Source of the DNA: Chromatiales bacterium 21-64-14
GTDB lineage: Bacteria > Pseudomonadota > Gammaproteobacteria > 21-64-14
Direction: 5' to 3'
Length of the DNA: 64,000 bases
NCBI GenBank assembly: GCA_002255365.1
Contig: NCBI01000007.1
Coordinates: forward strand, 46,352-110,351
Made by a program: the position numbers and the translations under genes. Below the pieces are notes generated by a model. That model was not told the origin of the DNA and did no database searches. It worked only from the letters and a program-made list of their open reading frames with translations. Each line of letters starts with the position of its first letter. Position 1 is the first letter of the stretch. Shown piece after piece: positions 55,591-63,726 of the stretch.

Positions 55591-55758
55591 TCCGCCGCGC
55601 TGGCCGCGGGCCCCGGCACGGGTGCTTGCGGCCGACGGCGTGCATGGGTGTGGCGGTGCCCGGAGTCGGGCCGACGATCGGCGCGGGCACGGTGCGGAGT
55701 TCGCGTCGGGACGATGGGTGTTCCGGTCGTCGGCGTGGTCCCGGCGGCCATAGTGCCC

Positions 55759-56466
55759 ATGATGAACCGGCCACGCTACTGGGGCGTGATTCCCGCTGCG
55801 GGTAAGGGCACCCGCATGGGCGCGGAGTTGCCCAAACAATACTTGGAACTCGCGGGCCGCCGGGTCCTGGAACATACCCTGAACCGCCTTGCCGCCGATC
55901 CCCGTATCGTCGGGATCGTGGTGGCGCTGGGCGCCGACGATACCCTCTGGCCGCGTGTCGATCCGCCCCAATCCGTCACCCTGCTCACGGTGACCGGCGG
56001 CGCAGAGCGCTGCCACTCGGTACTCAACGCGCTGGATCACCTCGCCGAGCGTGCCGACGAGCACGACTGGGTCCTGGTCCATGACGCGGCGCGGCCGTGT
56101 TTGCGGGTCGCGGACTTGGCGCGGCTGATCGACACCCTGACGGAGGACCCGGTCGGAGGACTGCTGGCCTTGCCGGTGCACGATACCATGAAGCGCGCGT
56201 CCGCCGACCGGCGTGTGCTGGACACCGTGAACCGGGACGGGCTCTGGCACGCATTGACACCGCAGATGTTCCGGCTCGGGGCCCTGCGTGCCGCACTGAA
56301 GGCGGCAATCGCGGCCGGCTTCCTGGTCACCGACGAGGCCGCCGCCATGGAGTGGTCCGGACACCGCCCGCGGCTGGTGGAGGGCAGCGGTGACAACCTG
56401 AAGATCACCCGCCCCGAGGATCTGCCCCTGGCGGAATACTATCTGGGCCGTCAGGCGCCGGGCTAG
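55759..56466 (+). CDS. ispD: 2-C-methyl-D-erythritol 4-phosphate cytidylyltransferase
   Basis: The 235-residue product (E. coli 236) has VIPAAGKGTRMGAELPKQYL, DWVLVHDAARPCLRVADLAR, LALPVHDTMKRA, and the C-terminal GSGDNLKITRPEDLPLAEYY. It couples CTP to MEP in the isoprenoid pathway, downstream of Dxr. The start is ATG 55759 or the adjacent 55762; longer in-frame translations add Arg-rich residues. ispF, its usual neighbour, is absent here. Its stop codon overlaps the stop of the convergent fmdB-like gene. Confidence 0.95.
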   Translation: MMNRPRYWGVIPAAGKGTRMGAELPKQYLELAGRRVLEHTLNRLAADPRIVGIVVALGADDTLWPRVDPPQSVTLLTVTGGAERCHSVLNALDHLAERADEHDWVLVHDAARPCLRVADLARLIDTLTEDPVGGLLALPVHDTMKRASADRRVLDTVNRDGLWHALTPQMFRLGALRAALKAAIAAGFLVTDEAAAMEWSGHRPRLVEGSGDNLKITRPEDLPLAEYYLGRQAPG

Positions 56467-56747
56467 GCTGCGCCGCCACCGCCCTTCTTCCCGCTCCCGC
56501 CCCCGTGACAGGTCTTGGACCGGAAGTCCTGGTGCGCCATCTTGAACAGGCGCTCGCCACCGGGTGCCGCGCTGCCGGCACCGGGGCGCGCGCCGCCACC
56601 CCCGGTCTGCACGCCCGCGGCGGAAACCAATTTGCGCAAGCGCGGCTGGTGGCACGCCGGGCACTCCGTGAGCGGCGCCTCGCTCATCTTCTGCAAGGTC
56701 TCCAGCCGGTGCCCGCAGGCCTCGCATTGGTACTCATAGATCGGCAT
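56463..56747 (-). CDS. FmdB-family zinc-ribbon protein
   Basis: The 94-residue product starts MPIYEYQCEACGHRLETLQK, with a second Cys pair in TECPACHQPRLRKLVSAAG: the FmdB-type zinc ribbon. The C-terminal half is Gly-rich (TGGGGARPGAGSAAPGG; end HGGGSGKKGGGGAA). GGAGGG lies 8 nt before ATG 56747. The family is named after a putative regulator of formamidase, but its role is unproven. It follows cydB by 94 bp on the same strand and may be cotranscribed. Confidence 0.9.
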   Translation of the reverse strand: MPIYEYQCEACGHRLETLQKMSEAPLTECPACHQPRLRKLVSAAGVQTGGGGARPGAGSAAPGGERLFKMAHQDFRSKTCHGGGSGKKGGGGAA

Positions 56748-56841
56748 GGGTGCTGCCCTCCCGGGATGCCGGCGCGCCGCGGGTAATCCGGGTATGCGTG
56801 GTTGGTGATGGCCACTATACGCCACCCGGGTCCGGTGGATC

Positions 56842-57858
56842 TCAGTTCTCTTCGCGCGCGTAGTGGGTATGACGCACCTTGCCCCGGAATACCAGATACT
56901 GATAGCTGTTGTAGATGATCATGATCGGCAGCAGCATCCCCACGCCGGTGAGCATGAATACCAAGGTCTTGGAGGAGGCCGCATCGGCCAGAGTCAGATT
57001 GGGGGGCACCAGGAACGGGTGCAGGCTGATGGCAAGGCCGACGAAGGAGGTCACGAAGATCGCCAGACTCCACAAGAACGGTGCGCGTTCCCGGTGCCGG
57101 TGCAGGGCGCGGAACAACATCAGGAACGCGAACGACGCGAACACCGGTAGCGGCGCGATGTAAAACATATAGGGTGCGCTGAACCATTTGTAGGCCACGA
57201 ACGGATGTACCAGCGGAGTCCACAGGGTGACGATCACCGCTACCACCAGGGTCACCACCGCCGACACCGCCGCGCGGCGGTAGCTACGCGCCTGGATCTC
57301 GCCTTCGGTGCGCATGATCAGGTACGTGGCACCCAGCAGGGAATAGCCGGAGGCTACCCCTACCGATACCAGCACCGAAAAGGGGGTGAGCCAGTCCCAG
57401 GGGCCGCCGGCAAACCGGCCCTGGGATACTGGGATCCCTTGCAGGATGCCGGCCAGGGCGAACCCCTGGGCGAGGGCGGCGAGCAGGCTGCCCAACCCGA
57501 AGGCAAGGTTCCACGGCAGCTTGCGCCGCGCGTGCTCACGGAACTCGAAGGCGACCCCGCGGAAGATCAGCGCGAACAGCATGAGCATGATCGGCACGTA
57601 CAGCGCGTGCAGGACTACCCCGTAGACCAGCGGGTAGGAGCCAAACAGCGCCCCGCCCAGCAACACCAGCCAGGTCTCGTTGGCGTCCCAGACGCCGCTC
57701 AGGCTCGCCATCATGATCCCGCGCCGACGCTCGTCGCACGCGAACAGCGAGACGATGCCGACACCCAGGTCGAAGCCGTCCAGCACCACGTACAGGACCA
57801 GTATCAGTCCCAGCAGGAAGAACCAGATATCCGCCAGAAACAGGTGCACGGAATCCAT
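56842..57858 (-). CDS. cydB: Cytochrome bd-type ubiquinol oxidase subunit II
   Basis: The 338-residue membrane protein has eight or nine helices, including FLLGLILVLYVVLDGFDLGV, the SGVWDANETWLVLLGGALFG block and the end MLLPIMIIYNSYQYLVFRGK. The length fits the CioB type (about 335) rather than E. coli CydB (379). It pairs with CydA to form the bd quinol oxidase. ATG 57858 begins 2 nt after the cydA stop, with GGGAG upstream. No CydX-like small ORF was recognised after it. Confidence 0.94.
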   Translation of the reverse strand: MDSVHLFLADIWFFLLGLILVLYVVLDGFDLGVGIVSLFACDERRRGIMMASLSGVWDANETWLVLLGGALFGSYPLVYGVVLHALYVPIMLMLFALIFRGVAFEFREHARRKLPWNLAFGLGSLLAALAQGFALAGILQGIPVSQGRFAGGPWDWLTPFSVLVSVGVASGYSLLGATYLIMRTEGEIQARSYRRAAVSAVVTLVVAVIVTLWTPLVHPFVAYKWFSAPYMFYIAPLPVFASFAFLMLFRALHRHRERAPFLWSLAIFVTSFVGLAISLHPFLVPPNLTLADAASSKTLVFMLTGVGMLLPIMIIYNSYQYLVFRGKVRHTHYAREEN

Positions 57859-57860
57859 CG

Positions 57861-59288
57861 TCAGGTCTCCCCGCGCCGTGGGGTCAGGCCGAGCGCGGAA
57901 TGCTCCGCGTCGCCCGCTGTGCCCGGCGGTTCCGGCGGCGGCAGCGACAGGTCCGGGCCGCGGCGCAGGATGCGCGCGGCGAAGCGCAGTGTGACGATCA
58001 GCAGCGTGGCGTAGATCGCCGCGAATCCGAGCAGCGACGCCAGCACGGTGGAGGCGGGCAGTTGCGAGGCCGCCGCGCTGGTGCGCAGCACGCCGTAGAC
58101 GATCCACGGCTGGCGGCCGACCTCGCGCACGATCCAGCCCGCCTCCACGGCCACGTAGCCCATGGGGATCGCGGCTACCCAGGCGCGCAGCAGCCAGCGG
58201 CGCGGACGCAGGCTGTCGGCGCTCAGGCCCCGGCGCCACCACACCCACAGGCTCCACAGCATCAGGCCGACGAAATAGAAGCCGATGGCCACCATCACGC
58301 GAAAGCTGTAGAACAGCAGCGGCAGCGCTGGCGGTTGGTCCTTGCGTGGGAACGCACGCAGTCCGAGCACGCGTCCGTCGAGGCTGTGGGTGGCGAGCAG
58401 GCTCAGCAGGTTCGGGATCTCCAGCGCCCAGTCGTTGCGTTGGGCATCCCGATTGGGCCAGGCGAGCACCGCCCAGGGTGCGCCCTGTCCCGGGGGGTTG
58501 GTGTTCCAGTGCCCCTCGATGGCCGCGCCCTTGGCGGGCTGATGCGCGAAGACCGCCACGCCGCTGCCGTCACCGAGGAAGACCTGCAGGGGCGCGATCA
58601 GCACTGCGGCGGCTACCGCGATGCGCAGCGATTTGGCGAAGAACACCGGTTCGCGGTTCCGGAGCACGTACCAGGCACTCAGGCCGCCGACTACGAACAG
58701 GCTGGTCTCCAGACACGCCACCCACATGTGCGAGGTGCCCCAGGGCATGTCCGGATTGAAGATGGCGTCGAAATAGCTCGTCACCACGAAATGGCCATCG
58801 ACGAATTGTCCGCCCGCCGGGGTCTGCATCCAGGAGTTGGCCACCATGATCCAGAACGCCGACAACGATGCCCCCAGCGCGACCATGATGGTGGCGAACA
58901 AGTGGATCCCCGGCGCCACGCGTTTCCACCCGAACATCATGATGCCGAGGAAACCTGCCTCCAGCATGAATGCCATGGCGCCTTCGAAACCGAGGATGTT
59001 GCCGAAGAAATCGCCCATGGCGGTGGAGAACGGTGCCCAATTCGTGCCGAACTCGAACTCCAGCGGCAGGCCGCTCACCACCCCGACCCCGAAATTGAGC
59101 AGCAGCAGCCGCGCCCAGAAGCGCGCGTGATGGTAGTAGGCGGGGTCGCGGGTCTTGAGCCAGAGCGCCTCCGCGATCACCAGGAAGGCCGACAGACCGA
59201 TGGTGAGTACCGGCCACAGGATGTGAAAGATCGCCGTGAGCGCGAATTGAAGGCGCGAAAGGAACACGGAATCCAGTGCCCATTCCAT
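57861..59288 (-). CDS. cydA: Cytochrome bd-type ubiquinol oxidase subunit I, cyanide-insensitive (CioA) type
   Basis: The 475-residue protein has the haem-ligand region LQFALTAIFHILWPVLTIGL and the GNILGFEGAMAFMLEAGFLG block. His186-type ligand sequence is DMPWGTSHMWVACLETSLF, and VGRQPWIVYGVLRTSAAAS closes the core. The periplasmic Q-loop is short, so the protein is shorter than E. coli CydA (522) and nearer Pseudomonas CioA. It reduces O2 to water without proton pumping and supports microaerobic or inhibitor-tolerant respiration. First gene of cydA-cydB. Confidence 0.94.
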   Translation of the reverse strand: MEWALDSVFLSRLQFALTAIFHILWPVLTIGLSAFLVIAEALWLKTRDPAYYHHARFWARLLLLNFGVGVVSGLPLEFEFGTNWAPFSTAMGDFFGNILGFEGAMAFMLEAGFLGIMMFGWKRVAPGIHLFATIMVALGASLSAFWIMVANSWMQTPAGGQFVDGHFVVTSYFDAIFNPDMPWGTSHMWVACLETSLFVVGGLSAWYVLRNREPVFFAKSLRIAVAAAVLIAPLQVFLGDGSGVAVFAHQPAKGAAIEGHWNTNPPGQGAPWAVLAWPNRDAQRNDWALEIPNLLSLLATHSLDGRVLGLRAFPRKDQPPALPLLFYSFRVMVAIGFYFVGLMLWSLWVWWRRGLSADSLRPRRWLLRAWVAAIPMGYVAVEAGWIVREVGRQPWIVYGVLRTSAAASQLPASTVLASLLGFAAIYATLLIVTLRFAARILRRGPDLSLPPPEPPGTAGDAEHSALGLTPRRGET

Positions 59289-59470
59289 CGGTGAACGTCC
59301 TTGGTCGCGGCCGGTTCGCCCGCCAGTGACCCGGTCCCCGGAAAGCGCTACCGGCGCGGGGGCCGGATCAGGTGCGACGGCCCATTAAAGCGCGATTTGC
59401 GCGGCACTGCGAGGGGTGGCGGCGGACCGGTGCATGGATCGGTTTGGGCGTCGCGTGCCAGATGCTCGGG

Positions 59471-59489
59471 GTGTCAATGTTCTTTACAC
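59471..59489 (+). promoter_or_regulatory. GTGTCA-N6-TTTACAC palindrome (third copy of the putative activator site)
   Basis: GTGTCAATGTTCTTTACAC shows inverted half-sites GTGTCA and GTGTAA (complement of TTACAC) around 7 nt. It matches the two sites found upstream of the sigma-54 promoters. It lies 182 bp upstream of cydA and about 285 bp upstream of the sigma-54 promoter at 59774, so which gene it serves is open. Confidence 0.45.
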
Positions 59490-59684
59490 ATCTCGGGCGC
59501 CGTAATCTTTCGTGTAGACAATCGGCTATAGAAAAAACTAACCCGTAAGACACCGTTGTCACTATAGATCGTGTCATGGTTGGCACGGGTTCGCGCCAGC
59601 CCCACCCGTGGTTCGGTATGCGACGAATAAGATCATGTTTTTAAGATATTTATTGTTTTTTAGTCGGCGTGCCACAGATGCCGG

Positions 59685-59703
59685 GTGTCAGCGGTTTTTA
59701 CAG
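59685..59703 (+). promoter_or_regulatory. Putative enhancer-binding-protein site for the 59945 gene
   Basis: GTGTCAGCGGTTTTTACAG is an imperfect palindrome (TGTCA-N7-TTACA). It sits 70 bp before the sigma-54 element, a usual distance for NtrC-family activators. 15 of 19 bases match the site upstream of the PEP-CTERM gene at 63591, in the same orientation relative to its promoter. Confidence 0.55.
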
Positions 59704-59773
59704 CCCCGGCCATCGAAACGCACGCGCGCCGGGCCGATACTCGCAACATTATGTTTTTATATAATTTAATAGA

Positions 59774-59790
59774 TTGGCTCGATTTTTGCT
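59774..59790 (+). promoter_or_regulatory. Sigma-54 (RpoN) promoter of the 59945 secreted-protein gene
   Basis: TTGGCTCGATTTTTGCT matches the consensus YTGGCACGRNNNTTGCW at every defined position except one (T for A). GG and GC have the required 10-nt spacing. The predicted transcript start is near 59802, about 143 nt before the ATG. Confidence 0.75.
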
Positions 59791-59944
59791 TTGCAGGGAT
59801 CCGGACACCCCATCCGTTCCAGGGGCATGGTCGGTTGCGAGGGTCACCGGTGCCGATTAGGACCCGACCGCGGTGAAGACCTTAGAACGATCCGGCACAC
59901 CGGTACCGGACCGGAAACAACGAAGCGCTGAGAGGAAGCAAGTC

Positions 59945-61186
59945 ATGAAACGATGGTTGAATCTGTCATCTGCCGTGCTATTAACCCTGGCTGCGACCGC
60001 GGTTCAAGCCGGACCGATCAACGTGCTCTGGTACACCGGGGGCGTGGCGAACTCCCCCGCCTACCAATCAACAATTTCCAACCTCGTTGGCCAAGCGGCG
60101 GCGGCGCCGGGCCATAACAGCTGGTCCATCACCTACTGGGACAGCGGCGCCATGCCCACCGGCAGCTACAATGCCCTGGTCGTCGCCTCGCCGGAGGGGT
60201 CTTGGAATATCAATCCGAACTACGGCGCGCTTGTCAGTGCCGCCCCGACCTTCGGCAGTCGCGTGATGGTCACCGGTCAGGACGCCGACTGGCATTACCT
60301 CAACCATCCCGGACCCGCGAATTTCAATGGCCCGCAGGGATTCCTGATCGACGCCGTCAATTGGGCCGGCTCCGGCACGGGGATGGGGGCGGTATTGTTG
60401 GGCGCCGATTCGTCCCATTACTCGGCAGAGGGTGGCAACATTCTCGCGAGCTTGACGGGGTTGGGGACGGAAACGGGAAAATCCAACAATACCGTTACCA
60501 TCCCCGCCACCTACGCGGGCTTCCCGATCAATCAGGGTTTGACCTCGAGCGGGATCAGCAACTGGTACACCGCCGCGCACAACAGTTGGACCGGCTACGA
60601 CACCAGTCTCTGGACCGGGATCAACACCGCCCCGGACGGCAGTGCGATCACGCTGGTGTCGAAGGCCCGCCACGCGCGGGGGCTTTTTTTCGGGACCGGA
60701 CGGCTGCGCCCGCGTGCCAGAGGCCGCCACGGCGGACCCTGTGCGGCAGCACCGCCGTCAGGGGCCAATGTCCCCCGCGCGCAGTCCCTGCAGCGGCTCC
60801 AGCCAGCGGGCATAGTGCCGCCAACGCCCCACGGAGGTGGTGTACACCGGTTGGCGTGCCTGCCATTTGCTGGCGGTGCGGATGGCGCGCGCGCCAACGC
60901 TCGGGCCCACGCAGCGCGGGTTCCATGCCAATCCGCAGAAGGCCACCAGCCGCCGGGCCATGCCCTCGGGTTCCGTCACCAAGTCCTCGTAGTCCACTTC
61001 CAGGAAGCGTTCCGGGGGCAGTTGGGTTTGCCAGTGGACCATGAGTCGCCGGTAGCTTGCATAGTAGAACGCCAAGTCGTCCAGGTCATGGGCGTAGGGG
61101 TGGGCGCTTGCGAAGCGGGTAAAGTAGACCGACAAGCAGGTATCCAGGGGGTCACGCCGACAGTGGATGATGCGTGCGCCGGGTAA
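59945..61186 (+). pseudogene. Secreted protein of PEP-CTERM-associated type, 3' end lost (no anchor, no stop before terminator)
   Basis: ATG 59945 has AGAGGA upstream. The product has a signal peptide (RWLNLSSAVLLTLAATAVQA) and a roughly 215-residue domain: INVLWYTGGVANSPAYQ, SITYWDSGAMPTGSYNALVV, RVMVTGQDADWHYLNHPGP. I associate this domain with exported PEP-CTERM proteins. Recognisable sequence ends near DGSAITLVS (about 60660). Instead of a linker, PEP motif and helix, the frame runs through a terminator (60664-60690). It then continues with Arg-rich sequence antisense to the next gene until 61186. No stop occurs in any forward frame before the terminator. A 3' deletion is inferred; the mRNA would be non-stop. 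Confidence 0.65.
60664..60690 (+). terminator. Rho-independent terminator inside the 59945 reading frame
   Basis: GGCCCGC (60664-60670), loop around CACGC, and GCGGGGGC (60676-60683) form a GC-rich stem with a small bulge, followed at once by seven T residues (60684-60690). It is the only good plus-strand terminator after the gene, yet it precedes any stop codon. Confidence 0.75.
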
Positions 61187-62788
61187 CAGATGGCATATCA
61201 GTCCGAGGCGCAGGAAATTGGTGGTCAACTTGTCCGTCACCCGCGCGGCACCGGGGGCCAGTCCTTGCAGATGGGTCAGATAGTCACCGGCGGCGGCGCG
61301 GGTCGCGGCCGGATCCGGTGGGGTCTGCGGCTCCGGCATGTGTCGGGATTCCCACCGTGCCCAGAACTCCAGTTCGCCGCCGACACCCACCTCGGGATGG
61401 CGCGCGAGGATCTGTTCGACCAGGGTGGTGCCGGAGCGCGGCATCCCGACGATGAGGACGGGTAGTTCCGAGTCCATGCCGGGACCCGCGCCCGCGGCGG
61501 TGGTGGTCAATGCGCGGATCCGTGCCCGGTGCCGTTCCCGATCGAAGGCACCGTCGCTCGCTTCCAATCGATTCTTGCGTTGGATGTGGGCCATGGCGCG
61601 GTCGTACGCGGCCAGATCGTCGTAGGCTTTGCCCAACGCGGCGTGGAGATCGATGGCCTCGTTGCGCGACCGCCCCGGATCCCCGGCCAGCGCCTCCATC
61701 CGGGTCAGCAACGGGCCGTCCTCGGCGCGTGTGGGCCCACAGCGTACCAGGCCGCAATAGGGCTCCACATAGTCCGGTCGCACCCGGATCGCTTCCCGGT
61801 ACGAGGACCGCGCCTCCTGGAACGCACCCTGCGCGTGGAACAGCCGGCCGAGACCGCAGTGCGCTGGCGCGCAGGCCGGTTCCGTGCGCAGCGCCTCCCG
61901 GTATTGCGCTGCGGACTCTGCCCAATGGCCGAGGTCGCTCAGGGTCACGCCCAGGTTGCACCGGGCCTCGGCGTAAGCGGGGCGTGCCGCCAGGGCCCGG
62001 CGGTAGGCGTCGACCGCATCCGGCAATTGTCCGCGGCTCCGTAACAGGTTGGCCAAGTTGTTATGAGCCTCCGCGCGCTGCGGTTGCAGGGCCAGGGCGG
62101 CGTGGTAGCATCGCTCGGCTTCATCGATCTGCCCGAGATCCTGCAGCGCCAGCCCCAGGTTGTGGTGGGCGTCGGCGAACTCCGGGCGGATCGAGAGTGC
62201 GCTGCGATAGCACGCGGCGGCCGCCTCCGGCGCGGCGCGCGCATGATGGGCGAGACCGAGGTTGAGGTGCGCTTCGGCGTAGCGGGGTTGCAGGACCAGG
62301 GCCTGTCGGTAACAAGCCGCCGCCTGCTCCAGTTGTCCCTGCGCGCGCAGGGCGTTGCCCAGATTGTTGTGGGCCTCGGCATAGTCGGGCCGCAGCTTCA
62401 GGGCCGCGCGGTGCGCGGTGGCGGCCGCGTCCCAGTCCCCCTGGGCCTGCAGAAACAAGCCGAGATTGTTATGGGCTTCTGGAAGGCGGGGCTGGATGGC
62501 CAGGGCGCGGCGGATCAGGGTCACGGCGCCGGCCGGGTCACCGCGCTGACCGGTGATCACGCCGAGCAGATGAAGCGCGCCGGGATGGCGCGGGTCGGAT
62601 TCCAGTACTTGACGGTATAGCGTTTCGGCCTGGGCCAGTTGTCCGGAACGGTGCAGCGCCAGCGCCCGCTGGAGGGCAGCGGAGGACTGCGGCGGCGCCG
62701 GATTCGGTGTTGGTTTGGCGGCGCCGCAGCAGTGTTTGAACTTGCGGCCGCTGCCGCAGGGACAGGGCTGATTCCGTGCGGGTTTCAT
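60758..62788 (-). CDS. SEC-C/TPR/sulfotransferase fusion protein
   Basis: The 676-residue product has three parts. An N-terminal SEC-C zinc motif (CPCGSGRKFKHCC, 9-21) comes first. About nine TPR repeats of the AEAHNNLG type follow (35-345). A sulfotransferase domain completes it, with the 5'-phosphosulfate loop VGMPRSGTTLVEQI (447-460) and the 3'-phosphate region ARIIHCRRDPLDTCLSVYF. TPR-sulfotransferases use PAPS to sulfate proteins or glycans; the TPRs may hold the acceptor. No signal peptide is present, so it acts in the cytoplasm. ATG 62788 is chosen because an upstream in-frame start lies inside the terminator of the PEP-CTERM gene. It sits between two surface-protein genes. Confidence 0.88.
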   Translation of the reverse strand: MKPARNQPCPCGSGRKFKHCCGAAKPTPNPAPPQSSAALQRALALHRSGQLAQAETLYRQVLESDPRHPGALHLLGVITGQRGDPAGAVTLIRRALAIQPRLPEAHNNLGLFLQAQGDWDAAATAHRAALKLRPDYAEAHNNLGNALRAQGQLEQAAACYRQALVLQPRYAEAHLNLGLAHHARAAPEAAAACYRSALSIRPEFADAHHNLGLALQDLGQIDEAERCYHAALALQPQRAEAHNNLANLLRSRGQLPDAVDAYRRALAARPAYAEARCNLGVTLSDLGHWAESAAQYREALRTEPACAPAHCGLGRLFHAQGAFQEARSSYREAIRVRPDYVEPYCGLVRCGPTRAEDGPLLTRMEALAGDPGRSRNEAIDLHAALGKAYDDLAAYDRAMAHIQRKNRLEASDGAFDRERHRARIRALTTTAAGAGPGMDSELPVLIVGMPRSGTTLVEQILARHPEVGVGGELEFWARWESRHMPEPQTPPDPAATRAAAGDYLTHLQGLAPGAARVTDKLTTNFLRLGLICHLLPGARIIHCRRDPLDTCLSVYFTRFASAHPYAHDLDDLAFYYASYRRLMVHWQTQLPPERFLEVDYEDLVTEPEGMARRLVAFCGLAWNPRCVGPSVGARAIRTASKWQARQPVYTTSVGRWRHYARWLEPLQGLRAGDIGP

Positions 62789-62927
62789 CGAGGGATCTGA
62801 GATCCGGTCCGGGCCCCACAGGGTACGGGCCCGCGGCGGTGGCTGGCAAGTTCCCGCGCGCCGGTAAGCGGCACGCCGTTCGTCCCCATCGGCCATAGCG
62901 CCGGTGCGGTGGGGCGCCTCCCGATAG

Positions 62928-62955
62928 AAAAAACGGCGGCCCAAGGGGCCGCCGT
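62928..62955 (-). terminator. Rho-independent terminator of the PEP-CTERM gene
   Basis: On the minus strand ACGGCGGCCC, loop CTT, GGGCCGCCGT form a perfect 10-bp stem followed by a run of T. It starts 28 nt after the PEP-CTERM stop codon and separates it from the sulfotransferase gene. Confidence 0.88.
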
Positions 62956-62982
62956 GGCTGCAATCGTCCGCAGGATTTTCGG

Positions 62983-63591
62983 TTAGACGCGGGCCTTGCG
63001 GCGCCGGGCCATGAAGCCCAGCCCGGGAAGGCCGATGCCGAGCAGGGCGAGGGTCGCGGGTTCCGGCACGCTCGGGGTTCCGCCCCCGGTGGGGGTTATA
63101 CCGCCCCCGGAGGTGATGGCGCTGGGACTCCCCTCCAGGCTGAAGTAGGCGCTGGCGCCGTTGGCCAAGCCACCGGTGAAGTTTACGGTACCGGTAGTCT
63201 TCGCCGTATTGATGCCGCTGAAGGAGGTGTTGGGTCCTTCATATCCAGTGGGCCCATAGGGGGTGCCGGTATAGACCGAGAGTCCGTCTCCCTCAAACGC
63301 GAAGATGCCCCCGAACACACTGGAACCAGTGAGGGTGAGGGAGTTGATCACGCCGCCAGAGTTATTCTGCACGCCTACTAATGCGTCATCGCTGCTGTCG
63401 TAAGGGCCCACGCTGGGATCCGTCTGAGTGGTGACGGAGCCCCCCGACCCGAAGGTGAACAAGATTGAACACGAAGGGCTGGCCCCGATGCTGGGGCACT
63501 GGGTGAACGGGACGGCGCTGGCGGACTGGGCCCCCAGCCCGAGTCCCAGCGAGAGCAGCGCTGCTGCCGTGAGCTTTCTGCGCGTATTCAT
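62983..63591 (-). CDS. PEP-CTERM sorting-domain protein
   Basis: The 202-residue precursor has a signal peptide (KLTAAALLSLGLGLGAQSAS, then AVPF). A Ser/Gly/Thr-rich, probably beta-sandwich domain follows (30-165), then a Gly-rich linker (SGGGITPTGGGTPS). The classical tail is VPEPATLALLGIGLPGLGF plus ARRRKARV. Exosortase/EpsH-type enzymes recognise this tail, and such proteins are tied to exopolysaccharide and biofilm or floc formation. Two Cys residues near 32-42 (TQCPSIGASPSCS) may form a disulfide after export. ATG 63591 has GGGGGGA upstream. It is driven from a sigma-54 promoter. No exosortase is in the window. Confidence 0.92.
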   Translation of the reverse strand: MNTRRKLTAAALLSLGLGLGAQSASAVPFTQCPSIGASPSCSILFTFGSGGSVTTQTDPSVGPYDSSDDALVGVQNNSGGVINSLTLTGSSVFGGIFAFEGDGLSVYTGTPYGPTGYEGPNTSFSGINTAKTTGTVNFTGGLANGASAYFSLEGSPSAITSGGGITPTGGGTPSVPEPATLALLGIGLPGLGFMARRRKARV

Positions 63592-63726
63592 GGTCTGATT
63601 TCCCCCCAAGAGCCTGCCCGGGGATAGATCTCCGGACAGACCTGATGCATGTGGATCGAAGTTTCTGCTGTCTCTGACCCCCGCAATCTGCAAAGACCGG
63701 GGAAGCGGCAGTTTCATCGGGGGGAA

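Larger units (their letters stand above)
59289..59944. other. 656-bp divergent intergenic region, AT-rich on the right side
   Basis: It separates cydA (-) from the secreted-protein gene (+). The stretch from about 59500 to 59790 is markedly richer in A and T than its surroundings. It holds two GTGTCA-N6-TTTACA palindromes and a sigma-54 promoter (listed separately). Tandem TGTCA half-sites also occur at 59557-59561 and 59572-59576. No gene seen. Confidence 0.6.

Noticed and set aside
59580..59587. TTGGCACG, a perfect sigma-54 -24 half
   Set aside because: The required TTGC at the -12 position is absent (CGCGC instead), so it is not a promoter.
59685..59703. Reading the palindrome as a TyrR/PhhR box (TGTAAA-N6-TTTACA)
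   Set aside because: The half-sites here are one base closer together (TGTCA-N7-TTACA, 17 bp against 18 bp) and one arm has C for A. No aromatic metabolism genes are nearby.
60661..61186. Treating the C-terminal 175 residues of the 59945 frame as genuine protein
   Set aside because: They lie beyond a strong terminator and are Arg/Pro/Ala-rich antisense translation of the sulfotransferase gene.
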